A stretch of DNA of 64,000 nt from Tyzzerella sp. An114. Its GTDB lineage: Bacteria; Bacillota; Clostridia; Lachnospirales; Anaerotignaceae. Both the position numbers and the translations under genes were made by a program. The stretch covers positions 1 to 64,000 of the forward strand of contig NZ_NFLT01000010.1 of the NCBI RefSeq assembly GCF_002161055.1, given 5' to 3'. Below are positions 9,107 through 18,229 of this stretch, piece by piece. The notes under the pieces were generated by a model that was not told the origin of the DNA, made no database searches, and saw only the letters and a program-made list of their open reading frames with translations. Each line of letters opens with the position of its first letter. Position 1 is the first letter of the stretch.

Positions 9107-9842
9107 ATTTATACCCCCTGGGTGTTATTATTTTCCCCAAAGACTCATAAGACTGACTGTTGCCTATTATTATTGTTGAAAACATATCAACATGTTGTTC
9201 TTTAAGTGTATCAAGAGTACATATAGTACAACTTTCATCTTCTCTACAAGCATTTCTAACTATACCCACAGGAGTTTTTCCACTTCTATGTTTTAAAATA
9301 ACATCAACAGCCATATCAACATAATCAGTGCGTTTTTTACTTTTTGGATTATATAGACATATAACAAAATCACCTTCCGCTGCAAGTCTAAGTCTTTTTT
9401 CAATAAGTCCCAAAGGTGTTAAAAGGTCACTGAGACTTATAACAGCAAAATCATGTACAACAGGTGCACCAAGGGCAGAAGCAGCAGCAGACAAAGCTGT
9501 AACTCCCGGTATAATTTCTATTTCACCATCAAAACCCATTCTGTCAGCAGTTTCAAGTAAAACTCCAGCCATTCCATATATACCGCTGTCGCCACTACTT
9601 ACAAGAGAAACTGTTTTCCCCTCATCAGAAAGAGCAATATTTATTGTCTCAATACATCTATCAACTTCTTTTTTCATAGGTGATGAGATAAGTGTTTTAT
9701 GATTATAATAATCCTGTAAAAGTTCAATATATTTTGAATATCCTATTATTACATCACTATCTTCAAGGGCATCAATACATCTTAATGTCATATTCTCTCT
9801 GTTTCCTGGTCCCATACCCACAACATAAATTTTTGGTATCAA
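9099..9842 (-). CDS. cobJ: Precorrin-3B / cobalt-precorrin-3B C17-methyltransferase
   Basis: CobJ (CbiH in the anaerobic pathway) methylates C17 and contracts the corrin ring. IYVVGMGPGNRENMTLRC, SSGDSGIYGMAG, IPGVTALSAAASALGAP and ICLYNPKSKKR are clear hallmarks. The ATG at 9851 lies directly against GGAG, so I favour the TTG at 9842, eight bases downstream, giving 247 residues, close to the family norm. It is the first gene of the operon that continues to hemB. No cobalamin riboswitch is visible in the short region upstream. Confidence 0.9.
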   Translation of the reverse strand: MIPKIYVVGMGPGNRENMTLRCIDALEDSDVIIGYSKYIELLQDYYNHKTLISSPMKKEVDRCIETINIALSDEGKTVSLVSSGDSGIYGMAGVLLETADRMGFDGEIEIIPGVTALSAAASALGAPVVHDFAVISLSDLLTPLGLIEKRLRLAAEGDFVICLYNPKSKKRTDYVDMAVDVILKHRSGKTPVGIVRNACREDESCTICTLDTLKEQHVDMFSTIIIGNSQSYESLGKIITPRGYKFD

Positions 9843-9979
9843 AAAACTCATCTCCTTTTTTGGTTTATTATCTAAGTTTAAATGTATATATAAAAAAGTC
9901 AATAATGTTTTATATTACAATATTTTATTGAATTATAAAAAATATTTTTAAAAAATAAAGGCTGTAAAACACAGCCCTA

Positions 9980-10252
9980 TTATTTATATATGGGAACAAT
10001 AATTCTATGCCCACTTACTATTTTATCACTTTTCATATTATTAATTTTCATTATTTCATTACAATATTTATTTATATCAATCCGACCATCAGAATATTTT
10101 GACGCTATACTCCATATTGTATCGCCGCTTTCAATAGTGATTTCATCATAATATACGAGAAATTCATCTAAATTATTTTCATATCCCAACACTAAACCAT
10201 AAAAACCTAAAACCACAACAGTTGTAATAATAACAAATATAATATTTTTCAT
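9980..10252 (-). CDS. YneA-like SOS cell-division suppressor (LysM protein)
   Basis: This 90-residue protein has one N-terminal transmembrane helix (about residues 3-22) and a C-terminal LysM domain (ITIESGDTIWSIASKYSDG ... VSGHRIIVP). That architecture and the position divergent from lexA match Bacillus YneA, which delays septation during the SOS response. Its promoter (TTGACT-17-TATTAT, -35 at 10316-10321, -10 at 10293-10298) has a LexA box exactly in its spacer, so SOS induction is strongly indicated. Orthology to YneA is inferred from architecture and synteny, since LysM proteins are common. Confidence 0.82.
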   Translation of the reverse strand: MKNIIFVIITTVVVLGFYGLVLGYENNLDEFLVYYDEITIESGDTIWSIASKYSDGRIDINKYCNEIMKINNMKSDKIVSGHRIIVPIYK

Positions 10253-10265
10253 AATACACCTCCGT

Positions 10266-10380
10266 CGAACAATCGTTTGTTTTTATATCTCTATAATAAT
10301 AGAACTTAAGTTCTAAGTCAATAGTTTTCCAAAAACTTTTCGAACATAGGTTTGAATTGATTTTTGTTTTATGTTATACT
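10266..10380. promoter_or_regulatory. Divergent SOS control region with three LexA boxes
   Basis: Three Firmicutes-type LexA boxes (CGAAC-N4-GTTYG pattern) lie between yneA and lexA: 10266-10279 (CGAACAATCGTTTG), 10301-10314 (AGAACTTAAGTTCT) and 10341-10354 (CGAACATAGGTTTG). The lexA promoter is TTGAAT-17-TATACT (10352-10357 and 10375-10380), overlapped at its -35 by the third box. The second box fills the spacer of the yneA promoter, and the first sits beside its ribosome-binding site. Confidence 0.88.
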
Positions 10381-10409
10381 ATATTAAAGATTAGAATAGA
10401 GGTGATATT

Positions 10410-11021
10410 ATGGGCGATTTATCAGAAAAACAGAGACAAATTCTTGAATATATGAAAAAAGAAGTAAGGGAAAAAGGCTATCCCCCTTCAGTTCGTGAAA
10501 TCTGTGAAGCTGTTGGTTTAAAGTCAACATCAACAGTTCATGGTCATCTTGCACGCCTTGAAAAAAAGGGCTATATAAGACGTGACAAGACAAAACCTCG
10601 TGCCATAGAAATTCTTGAAGGTGTTTCAGAAAATTCTTCTCCAAGAGAGTATGTAAATGTTCCTATCATAGGCAATATAACAGCAGGTTTACCTGTATTA
10701 GCTGTTGAGAATATAGAAGATACGTTCCCAGTTCCTGTGGAGTATGTTCATAATGATGATGTTTTTATGCTCAAAGTAAAAGGTGAAAGTATGATTGAAG
10801 CGGGAATATATGACAAAGACCTTATACTTGTTCGTCAGCAGAACACAGCTCAAAACGGTGATATAGTTGTTGCTCTTATAGAAGAATATGCAACGGTAAA
10901 AAGATTTTTCAAAGAGGAAAACTATATAAGACTTCAGCCTGAAAATCAAGCAATGTCTCCTATACTTGTAAGAGATGTAACAGTATTAGGAAAAGTAATA
11001 GGATTGTTCAGAAAATTTTAA
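10410..11021 (+). CDS. lexA: LexA SOS repressor
   Basis: This 203-residue LexA has an N-terminal winged helix-turn-helix (residues 1-66, with [25 protein letters not shown]) and a C-terminal S24 self-cleaving domain. The scissile Ala92-Gly93 bond is in NITAGLP, the nucleophile is Ser127 in GESMIEAG and the general base is Lys164 in ATVKRF. RecA-stimulated cleavage after DNA damage inactivates it. It is autoregulated through the adjacent boxes and divergent from the yneA-like gene. Confidence 0.97.
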   Translation: MGDLSEKQRQILEYMKKEVREKGYPPSVREICEAVGLKSTSTVHGHLARLEKKGYIRRDKTKPRAIEILEGVSENSSPREYVNVPIIGNITAGLPVLAVENIEDTFPVPVEYVHNDDVFMLKVKGESMIEAGIYDKDLILVRQQNTAQNGDIVVALIEEYATVKRFFKEENYIRLQPENQAMSPILVRDVTVLGKVIGLFRKF

Positions 11022-11036
11022 TTATGCACAAAAAAG

Positions 11037-11064
11037 GATTGTTATATAGTAACAATCTTTTTTT
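11037..11064 (+). terminator. lexA terminator
   Basis: The stem GATTGTTA/TAACAATC with a five-base loop is followed by seven T residues, 15 bases after the lexA stop. Confidence 0.85.
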
Positions 11065-11076
11065 GTATTATTTTTG

Positions 11077-11085
11077 TGGTATAAT
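11077..11085 (+). promoter_or_regulatory. Extended -10 promoter of nadE
   Basis: TGGTATAAT is an extended -10 element about 30 bases before the nadE start, just after the lexA terminator. No good -35 is present, as is common for extended -10 promoters. Confidence 0.6.
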
Positions 11086-11114
11086 ATACAAAAAAACAAA
11101 AAGGAGCAAACAAA

Positions 11115-13055
11115 ATGTACAGTTTCATAAGAACAGCCGCTGCCGTACCTGTTCTCAAGGTGGCTGACTGTGTATATAATACAGAGGAAATAATAAAACT
11201 TATAGATGAAGCATCAAAAAAAGATGTTAAAATTTTAGCTTTTCCTGAATTATCAATAACATCTTACACTTGCGGAGACCTTTTCGCTCAGTCAACATTA
11301 ATTGAGTATGCAGAAAAGAGCCTTGAGAAAATAGCAGAATTTTCAAAGGACAAAGATATGTTTATAACAGTTGGACTTCCTGTATGCTGTGACAATCAGA
11401 CATTTAACTGTATAGCAGGAATTTCAAAGGGAAAAATATTGGGACTTATACCAAAAACAAATCTTCCAAATTACAGTGAATTTTACGAAGAAAGATGGTT
11501 CTCATCAGCAGATGACCTTATTTCAGACGAAATAACAATATGCGGACAAACTGTTCCAATAGGTTCAGATATACTTTTTACAGTTGAAAACATCAAAAAT
11601 CTTACAATAGGTATTGAAGTATGTGAGGACCTTTGGAGCCCTATTCCACCAAGCTCATATCAGAGTATATTCGGAGCAACAGTTATAATAAACGGTTCAG
11701 CAAGTAATGAGCTGGCAACAAAACATGAATATAGAAGAAATCTTGTAGCACAGCAATCATCACGCTGTATATGTGGGTATATATACTCATCAGCAGGAAC
11801 AGGAGAGTCAACACAGGACACAGTTTTCAGCGGTCACAGTATGATATGTGAAAACGGAAATATGCTTAGTGAGTCAAAAAGATTTTTAAGAGAGGGAAGT
11901 CTCACAATAGCTGACATAGACTTAGAACTTCTCGCCAACGACAGAAAGAAAAACACAAGTTTTATGACACAGTTAAGAAAGAATGAAGGTCCATTGTTCT
12001 TTAGAAATATAAAATTCACAATGGAAGAAAACAGCATTGATGAATTTTACAGAACAGTGAAACCAGCACCTTTCGTACCTGATAACAATGCAATGTTAAA
12101 TGAGAGATGTGAAGATATATTCAATATACAGGTGACAGGTCTTGCAAAGAGAATAACTCACACAAATTCAAAATCTCTTGTTGTTGGAATATCAGGAGGA
12201 CTTGACTCAACATTAGCTCTTCTTGTAGCTGTAAAAGCTTGTGACTATTTAGGAATAGACCGAAAAAATGTTCACGGAATAACAATGCCAGGATTTGGAA
12301 CAACAGACAGAACATATAACAACGCCCTTAATCTTATGAAATCTCTTGGTGTTACAGTAAAAGAAATATCAATAAAAGATGCAGCAATACAGCATTTTAA
12401 AGACATTGGACATGACATAAATGTTCATGATGTTACTTACGAAAACACACAGGCAAGAGAGAGAACTCAAATTCTTATGGATTATGCAAACAAAGAATGG
12501 GGAATGGTTATAGGAACAGGTGACCTTTCAGAGTTAGCTTTAGGTTGGGCAACATACAACGGAGACCATATGTCAATGTATGGAGTAAATGGTGGTGTAC
12601 CAAAAACTCTTGTGCGTGTACTTGTCAAATGGGTAGCTGAAAACGAAAATCTTGGAAACAATTCAGCAGAAATACTTTTTGATGTTTTAGATACACCTGT
12701 AAGCCCTGAACTTCTTCCACCAGACAAAGACGGAAACATCAATCAGAAAACAGAAGAAATAGTTGGACCATATGAACTTCACGACTTTTTCCTTTACTAT
12801 GTTGTACGTTTTGGATTTGCTCCTGCAAAAATACTTTTCCTTGCAGAAAAAGCATTTAAGGGTGAATATTCAAGAGAAACTCTTATAAAATGGATAAAGA
12901 ATTTTTACAGAAGATTTTTTGCACAGCAGTTTAAACGCTCATGTCTTCCAGACGGCCCAAAAGTAGGTACAATAAGCCTTTCACCTAGAGGAGATTGGAG
13001 AATGCCAAGTGATGCCTGTGGCAGAATATGGCTTGATGAGGCAGAAAAACTTTAA
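11115..13055 (+). CDS. nadE: Glutamine-dependent NAD+ synthetase
   Basis: NadE amidates nicotinate adenine dinucleotide to NAD+ using ammonia released from glutamine. Residues 1 to about 290 are a nitrilase-type glutaminase with the triad Glu45 (FPELSITSY), Lys114 (PKTNLPNY) and Cys170 (EVCEDLWSP). The synthetase domain follows, with the ATP pyrophosphatase loop SGGLDS at about 360-365 and GTGDLSELALGWATYNGDH. The 646-residue length fits the two-domain class. It is monocistronic, between the lexA terminator and its own. Confidence 0.96.
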   Translation: MYSFIRTAAAVPVLKVADCVYNTEEIIKLIDEASKKDVKILAFPELSITSYTCGDLFAQSTLIEYAEKSLEKIAEFSKDKDMFITVGLPVCCDNQTFNCIAGISKGKILGLIPKTNLPNYSEFYEERWFSSADDLISDEITICGQTVPIGSDILFTVENIKNLTIGIEVCEDLWSPIPPSSYQSIFGATVIINGSASNELATKHEYRRNLVAQQSSRCICGYIYSSAGTGESTQDTVFSGHSMICENGNMLSESKRFLREGSLTIADIDLELLANDRKKNTSFMTQLRKNEGPLFFRNIKFTMEENSIDEFYRTVKPAPFVPDNNAMLNERCEDIFNIQVTGLAKRITHTNSKSLVVGISGGLDSTLALLVAVKACDYLGIDRKNVHGITMPGFGTTDRTYNNALNLMKSLGVTVKEISIKDAAIQHFKDIGHDINVHDVTYENTQARERTQILMDYANKEWGMVIGTGDLSELALGWATYNGDHMSMYGVNGGVPKTLVRVLVKWVAENENLGNNSAEILFDVLDTPVSPELLPPDKDGNINQKTEEIVGPYELHDFFLYYVVRFGFAPAKILFLAEKAFKGEYSRETLIKWIKNFYRRFFAQQFKRSCLPDGPKVGTISLSPRGDWRMPSDACGRIWLDEAEKL

Positions 13056-13091
13056 TATTTTAAATATTTTAATTATAATATACATCAAAAA

Positions 13092-13117
13092 AACACCTTC
13101 AAATGAAGGTGTTTTTG
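13092..13117. terminator. Bidirectional terminator between nadE and rnpB
   Basis: The stem AACACCTTC / GAAGGTGTT with an AAAT loop has T-runs on both strands. It ends nadE on the plus strand and rnpB on the minus strand. Confidence 0.85.
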
Positions 13118-13141
13118 TTTTTCAAACTATTATAAAAATAT

Positions 13142-13481
13142 ATGTGAGCAAGTCTATAAGCCGGGTTCTGTGTTAAACGGTCATCTATCTTGGTACATTG
13201 TCGCCAATGTCATCATGCGGCCTTACCCGAGACGGGACGGGCAGCCCCTTATATGTCTCTCTATTGGGCCTTGCTTCAGGTGGGGTTTACATAGCCTTTT
13301 ATGTTACCATAAAAGCGGTGAGCTCTTACCTCACCTTTCCATCCTTACCTGTAAAATACAGGCGGTCTATCTCTGTTGCACTATCCTTAGAGTCGCCTCC
13401 ACCAGTCGTTAACTGGCACCCTGCCCTATGAAGCCCGGACTTTCCTCACTTAAAAAGCGCGACCATCTGGCTTACTCACGA
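13142..13481 (-). ncRNA. rnpB: RNase P RNA (M1 RNA)
   Basis: On the minus strand the conserved 5' core GAGGAAAGTCCGGGCTTC is followed by GGGCAGGGTGCCAG, the conserved 3' core with CCGAGAGGGG-like and GGCCGCATG segments, and an end reading ACAGAACCCGGCTTATAGAC. These define bacterial RNase P RNA. The ends close with helix P1: GTGAGTAAG (13471-13479) pairs with CTTGCTCAC (13144-13152). At about 340 nt it has normal size. Exact ends are estimated from P1. Confidence 0.95.
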
Positions 13482-13511
13482 AAAAGATATTATCATATTT
13501 AAAAAAATATG

Positions 13512-15179
13512 TCAAACATCAAAACAACTTCCGCCTAAAAATTCTTTCATAATAGCATTTTTAGGGACAATATCAGGATTTGCCCCAAGGAAATAGTCAA
13601 GGAATTTTATAATTCTCTCAGCTGTGGCAAACTCTGGCATAGAGCTATCTATTTTAAACAACAAAGGTTCTATATATGTTTTTAAAACAGCCAATTCATA
13701 AACTGTTGCAGAATTAAATATAACATCGGCATTTTCTTGGAATGGGAAAATATTATTTTCTTCCCCCCTTGTAACATAATTCCATGTTGATATTGTTTTC
13801 TGTGCACTTGTTCCTCTAAACTGATTATCTCTTACAATTCTTCTTATAAGTCTACTATCAGAAGTTGAAATTCTGTTGTGATTATCAATATTAAGCTGTG
13901 TCATAGCACTTATAAATATTTTAAATTTATTTTTATCAGGTATAGATGTAGTAACAGCATCATTAAGACCATGAATACCCTCTATAACAAATATTTCTCC
14001 CTCTTTAAGATTTATAAAATTACCGTTATACTCTCTTTTACCTGTGACAAAGTTATAGTAAGGTAATTCAACAGTCTCACCATTTATAAGTTTTAAAAGG
14101 TCAGAATTAAAAAGTTCCACATCAAGAGAGTCTAAATTTTCAAAATCTCTTTTTCCATACTCATCAAAAGGAACTTCATCACGATTTATAAAATAGTTAT
14201 CCATTGATATTACATGGGGAATTATTCCATTAACTCTAAGCTGAACCATAAGTCTATTAGCAAAAGTTGTTTTTCCTGATGAAGAAGGTCCTGCTATCAT
14301 AACAACTTTTATCTCATCACGTCTTTTATTTATCATATCCGCAATTTCAGCTATTTTCTTTTCATGTAAAGCCTCATTTATAAGTACAAGCTCATTAAAT
14401 TTTCCATTTACAATTACATCATTAAGGTCTGAAACATTATCAACACCCATAAGATTTATCCAACGCATTTGCTCCATAAAAACAGCTGAAATTTTTTTAT
14501 AATCGACAAATTTATTAATCTGCTGAGGATTTTTATCATCAGGCATTATTATAATAAAACCATTTTCATATAATTTAAGTTCAAAAAGACTTACATATCC
14601 AGCTGAAGGAGCCATATAACCATAAAAATAATCAAAAAATCCATCAAGTTCATAGAGATTTACATTTGAAGTGCGTCTATATTCAAAAAGTTTTGCTTTA
14701 TCGTCCATATCAAATCTTTTTACAATATCTTTTGCATCTTTTATTTTGTAAGTTCTCTTTATAATAGGAGTATCATTTTTAATATACTCATTCATTTTCT
14801 CTGTCACTTTATAAAGAAACTCATCTGTAACTTCAACATCATTATCTCTTATTTCACAGTAAAGACTTTTATTTATAGAATGTTCAATGGCAACCCTTGC
14901 CCTCTCACCTAAAAGACTTTTAACAGCACGTATCATAACAAGAGATATTGTTCTATGATAAACACGCATACCGTCTTTATCTGTTACGTCAAGAAATTTT
15001 ATATCTTCACCATCAGGAGAAACACAGCTTTCCATTTCTTTAAGACGATTTCCATGCTTTGCAACCATAATATCATAGTTTTTACCACCATAAACCATAC
15101 AAGAAAGCTCTGTGTATTTAGTTCCCCTAGTAACTTCATACTCTTTTCCCTCAACAGTAACTTTGAATTTTTCTGTCAT
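13512..15179 (-). CDS. Nucleoside (uridine-type) kinase with N-terminal TGS domain
   Basis: This 555-residue protein joins a TGS/threonyl-tRNA-synthetase-like N-terminal half (about residues 1-200, including a YHRTISLVMIRAV segment) to a P-loop nucleoside kinase of the uridine kinase superfamily. The Walker A motif is MIAGPSSSGKTTFANRL near residue 298, followed by SMDNYFINRDEVP, VIEGIHGLND and RLIRRIVRDNQFRG. This architecture is widespread in Clostridia and annotated simply as nucleoside kinase; the exact substrate is not established. The start ATG follows AGGAGGAG. Confidence 0.85.
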   Translation of the reverse strand: MTEKFKVTVEGKEYEVTRGTKYTELSCMVYGGKNYDIMVAKHGNRLKEMESCVSPDGEDIKFLDVTDKDGMRVYHRTISLVMIRAVKSLLGERARVAIEHSINKSLYCEIRDNDVEVTDEFLYKVTEKMNEYIKNDTPIIKRTYKIKDAKDIVKRFDMDDKAKLFEYRRTSNVNLYELDGFFDYFYGYMAPSAGYVSLFELKLYENGFIIIMPDDKNPQQINKFVDYKKISAVFMEQMRWINLMGVDNVSDLNDVIVNGKFNELVLINEALHEKKIAEIADMINKRRDEIKVVMIAGPSSSGKTTFANRLMVQLRVNGIIPHVISMDNYFINRDEVPFDEYGKRDFENLDSLDVELFNSDLLKLINGETVELPYYNFVTGKREYNGNFINLKEGEIFVIEGIHGLNDAVTTSIPDKNKFKIFISAMTQLNIDNHNRISTSDSRLIRRIVRDNQFRGTSAQKTISTWNYVTRGEENNIFPFQENADVIFNSATVYELAVLKTYIEPLLFKIDSSMPEFATAERIIKFLDYFLGANPDIVPKNAIMKEFLGGSCFDV

Positions 15180-15196
15180 AAAACTCCTCCTGTCTA

Positions 15197-16318
15197 TTAT
15201 ATATTTTTAAATGTCTGTCCATTAAATTTAGATATTATAATTTCCACTTTTTCACCTTTATTTTCAACAGCATTTTTAACATATTCAGCCATAACAGGAA
15301 CAGCAATATTTTCTGTTGCATAGTGAGTACCATCAATAAGACAAAGTCCCATTGATAAAGCTTTTTGAGCCTCATGGAATTTAACATCTCCAGTAATATA
15401 TACGTCAGCACCTTTAGATTTTGCTATATTAAAAAAGTCTGTTCCTGCACCAGTACAGAGAGCACATCTTTTTACAATTTTATTTTCATCACCTGTTATT
15501 CTCATACTATCAAGACCAAGTTTATTCTTAACAAATTTAGAAAATTCTATAAATGTCATTTCAGGCTTAATATTTCCAATTCTTCCTATACCCTGTTTTT
15601 CTCCCTTAATCTCCATAGGCATTATATCAATAGCCGGTTCTTCATAAGGGTGACTGTCATTTATGACTTTTATAACTTTAGATAAATTTTTCTCATTTAC
15701 AACAGTCTCAATTTTAATTTCATTTACAGTCTCAATAACGCCCGTTTCACCTATATAAGGATTTGTTCCCTCAAGAGGTTTAAACTGACCTTTCCCCTCA
15801 CTTGAAAATGTACAATGAGAATAATTACCAATATGACCGCAACCGCTGTCACCCATAGCTTTTCTCACATTATCAACACTATCAAAAGGAACATAGGTAG
15901 CAACTTTAAAAACTTTTTCAGCCTTTGTCTCCTGAAGAATTTCAATATCAGAAAGCTCTATAAGATTTGATAAAACATCATTTGTTCCACCATAAGCCAC
16001 ATCAAGGCTTGTATGGGCACAATAAAGACTTATATTATTTCTTATAAGTTTATATATTCTTCTTCCAACTTCACTGTCTGTTGTTATATTTTTTAAATCC
16101 ACAAACAAAAGCATAGGGTGATGAGTAATAATCATATCAACATCATTTTCAATAGCCTCATCAATTACACTATCAACCGCATCAAGGGCAAAGAGTATTT
16201 TTTTAACAGAAGTTTCTCTGTCGCCCACATTAAGACCTGAATTGTCCCATTTTTCCTGAAGATTTTCAGGAGCAAGTTTTTTAACAACATCTATTATGTC
16301 TCCACATTTTAAAGACAT
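15197..16318 (-). CDS. Nif3-like dinuclear metal centre protein
   Basis: This 373-residue member of the NIF3/YqfO family contains the metal-binding segments ITHHPMLLF and AHTSLDVAYGGTN, and a C-terminal TGDVKFHEAQKALSMG...DGTHYATE motif. A middle insert (about 130-230) is the PII-like domain typical of the long Firmicutes form. Its biochemical role is unsettled; GTP cyclohydrolase-type activity has been suggested for relatives. It overlaps trmK by ten bases, the conserved Firmicutes sigA-trmK-nif3 neighbourhood. Confidence 0.9.
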   Translation of the reverse strand: MSLKCGDIIDVVKKLAPENLQEKWDNSGLNVGDRETSVKKILFALDAVDSVIDEAIENDVDMIITHHPMLLFVDLKNITTDSEVGRRIYKLIRNNISLYCAHTSLDVAYGGTNDVLSNLIELSDIEILQETKAEKVFKVATYVPFDSVDNVRKAMGDSGCGHIGNYSHCTFSSEGKGQFKPLEGTNPYIGETGVIETVNEIKIETVVNEKNLSKVIKVINDSHPYEEPAIDIMPMEIKGEKQGIGRIGNIKPEMTFIEFSKFVKNKLGLDSMRITGDENKIVKRCALCTGAGTDFFNIAKSKGADVYITGDVKFHEAQKALSMGLCLIDGTHYATENIAVPVMAEYVKNAVENKGEKVEIIISKFNGQTFKNI

Positions 16319-16998
16319 TCCAAAACCTCCCTATAAAATTTACATTCAATTTCAAGTTCATTTTTTTTATTAACTGCACTTTCACTGTTATTTTCAGAAA
16401 GATTTTTAATTATATTTTCTGTTTTATTAAGCATAAATTCAGCATATTTTTTAAGAATATCTGATTTTTTATCTATAAGGCATTTACCAAAAATATAATC
16501 AATATCCCTATCATATTTTTCATTACCCTTAACAGCATTTATGACAGTATAATATTTACCCTCATCAATAAGCATTTCTTCATCTTCTATTTTAAAACCT
16601 ATTGAATGTATATATCTTCTAACCTTATCAATATCAAGCTGAGGCTGTAAAACAAGCTGTTTAAGGCTCTGAACAGTATCCTTTGAATTTTTAAGTATAT
16701 CAATAACAAGCATACCGCCCATGCCAGCAATAATAGCTGTATCAACCTCAAAAGGCTTTATTACAGATAACCCACTTCCAAGTCTTGTCTCTATAAAATC
16801 ACTACAATTATAGTTTGAAATATTTGTTTTTGCCTTTTCAAGCGGTCCTTTATTTACATCACAGGCAAAGGCTTTTTTTGAAATACCATTTTTTATAATA
16901 TAAACAGGCACATATCCATGGTCAGTTCCTATATCAGCAACAGTATCACATTTTTTAACCATACTGACAACAGCATTCATTCTTTTAGATAATTCCAC
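16309..16998 (-). CDS. trmK: tRNA (adenine(22)-N1)-methyltransferase
   Basis: TrmK methylates N1 of A22 in tRNA using SAM. The sequence has the Rossmann SAM site VADIGTDHGYVPVYII, FACDVNKGPLEKAKTNI, RLGSGLSVI and the catalytic-region IAGMGGMLVIDIL. The length of 229 residues fits. The start is GTG after AAGGAG. It lies downstream of sigA with its own short intergenic region and overlaps the nif3 gene. Confidence 0.92.
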   Translation of the reverse strand: MELSKRMNAVVSMVKKCDTVADIGTDHGYVPVYIIKNGISKKAFACDVNKGPLEKAKTNISNYNCSDFIETRLGSGLSVIKPFEVDTAIIAGMGGMLVIDILKNSKDTVQSLKQLVLQPQLDIDKVRRYIHSIGFKIEDEEMLIDEGKYYTVINAVKGNEKYDRDIDYIFGKCLIDKKSDILKKYAEFMLNKTENIIKNLSENNSESAVNKKNELEIECKFYREVLECL

Positions 16999-17071
16999 AC
17001 TAAATTCTCCTTGTTTTTAAATTTATTCAAAACTATTTTAAAATATTTTATCATATTCCCTAAAATATAAA

Positions 17072-17106
17072 AACTCCCCCCGAAACATAATGTTCCGAAA
17101 GGAGTT
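17072..17106 (-). terminator. sigA terminator
   Basis: An interrupted stem (AACTCC/GGAGTT enclosing CGAAACA/TGTTCCG) follows the sigA stop on the minus strand, with T-rich sequence beyond. Confidence 0.65.
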
Positions 17107-17125
17107 CTTTTAATCTTAAATAATA

Positions 17126-18199
17126 TTATTCAAGGAAATCTTTAAGTTTTTTACTTCTGCTTGGGTGACGAAGTTTTCTTAAAGCTTTAGCCTCAATCTG
17201 ACGAATACGCTCTCTTGTAACATTAAACTCTTTTCCAACTTCCTCAAGAGTTCTAGCTCTACCGTCATCAAGACCAAAACGAAGTCTTAAAACTTTCTTT
17301 TCTCTCTCTGTAAGAGTATCAAGAACCTCAATAAGCTGTTCTTTTAAAAGTGTAAAAGCAGCAGCCTCAGCCGGTGCCGGAATATCGTCATCAGGTATAA
17401 AATCACCAAGGTGGCTGTCTTCCTCCTCACCAATAGGAGTTTCCAAAGAAACAGGCTCCTGAGCAATTTTCATAATCTCACGAACTTTTTCAACAGGCAT
17501 CTGCATTTCAACAGCAAGTTCCTCAGCAACAGGCTCACGACCTAACTCCTGAAGAAGCTGTCTTGAAATTCTTATGAGTTTATTTATAGTTTCAACCATA
17601 TGAACAGGAATACGAATAGTTCTAGCTTGGTCTGCAATAGCTCTTGTTATAGCCTGTCTAATCCACCAAGTAGCATAAGTACTGAATTTATAGCCTTTTC
17701 TATAATCGAATTTTTCAACAGCCTTTATAAGACCAAGGTTTCCTTCCTGTATAAGGTCAAGGAACAACATTCCACGACCAACATATCTCTTAGCAATTGA
17801 TACAACAAGACGAAGGTTTGCCTCTGCTAATTTCTTTTTAGCATACTCGTCACCTTCCTCCATTCTCTGAGCAAGTTCTATTTCTTCCTCAGCACTTAAA
17901 AGAGGAACTTTTCCTATTTCTTTAAGATACATACGTACAGGGTCATCAATGTTTATTCCCTCTGGAAGTGAAAGGTCTAAATCTTTGTCGATTTCTTCCT
18001 CTACGTCCATAGCTCCCAGTACGTCTATTCCCTGAGCTTCAAAGTATTCATATATTTTATCGATTTGTTCGGCTTCAAGCTCAATATCTCCGAGATAATC
18101 CATAATCTCCTTATATTCAAGCACGCCTTTTTTCTTTTTACCGATTGCAACAAGTTCCTTTAAACGGGTTATAAATGTATTTTCTTCTACGGGTTTCAA
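17126..18199 (-). CDS. rpoD: Principal RNA polymerase sigma factor SigA (RpoD)
   Basis: This 357-residue sigma-70 shows region 1.2 ([21 protein letters not shown]), region 2 ([47 protein letters not shown]), region 3 and region 4 ([32 protein letters not shown]). The length is typical of Firmicutes SigA, with a short region 1.1. The start is a TTG six bases after AAGGAAGG. It follows dnaG with a 30-base gap, the classical dnaG-sigA macromolecular synthesis operon. Confidence 0.97.
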   Translation of the reverse strand: MKPVEENTFITRLKELVAIGKKKKGVLEYKEIMDYLGDIELEAEQIDKIYEYFEAQGIDVLGAMDVEEEIDKDLDLSLPEGINIDDPVRMYLKEIGKVPLLSAEEEIELAQRMEEGDEYAKKKLAEANLRLVVSIAKRYVGRGMLFLDLIQEGNLGLIKAVEKFDYRKGYKFSTYATWWIRQAITRAIADQARTIRIPVHMVETINKLIRISRQLLQELGREPVAEELAVEMQMPVEKVREIMKIAQEPVSLETPIGEEEDSHLGDFIPDDDIPAPAEAAAFTLLKEQLIEVLDTLTEREKKVLRLRFGLDDGRARTLEEVGKEFNVTRERIRQIEAKALRKLRHPSRSKKLKDFLE

Positions 18200-18229
18200 A
18201 GCAGACCTTCCTTTCTAATACACTCTATT

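Noticed and set aside
9903-9979. Cobalamin riboswitch before the cobJ-hemB operon
   Set aside because: The gap to the YneA-like gene is only about 80 bases and contains no B12-box sequence.
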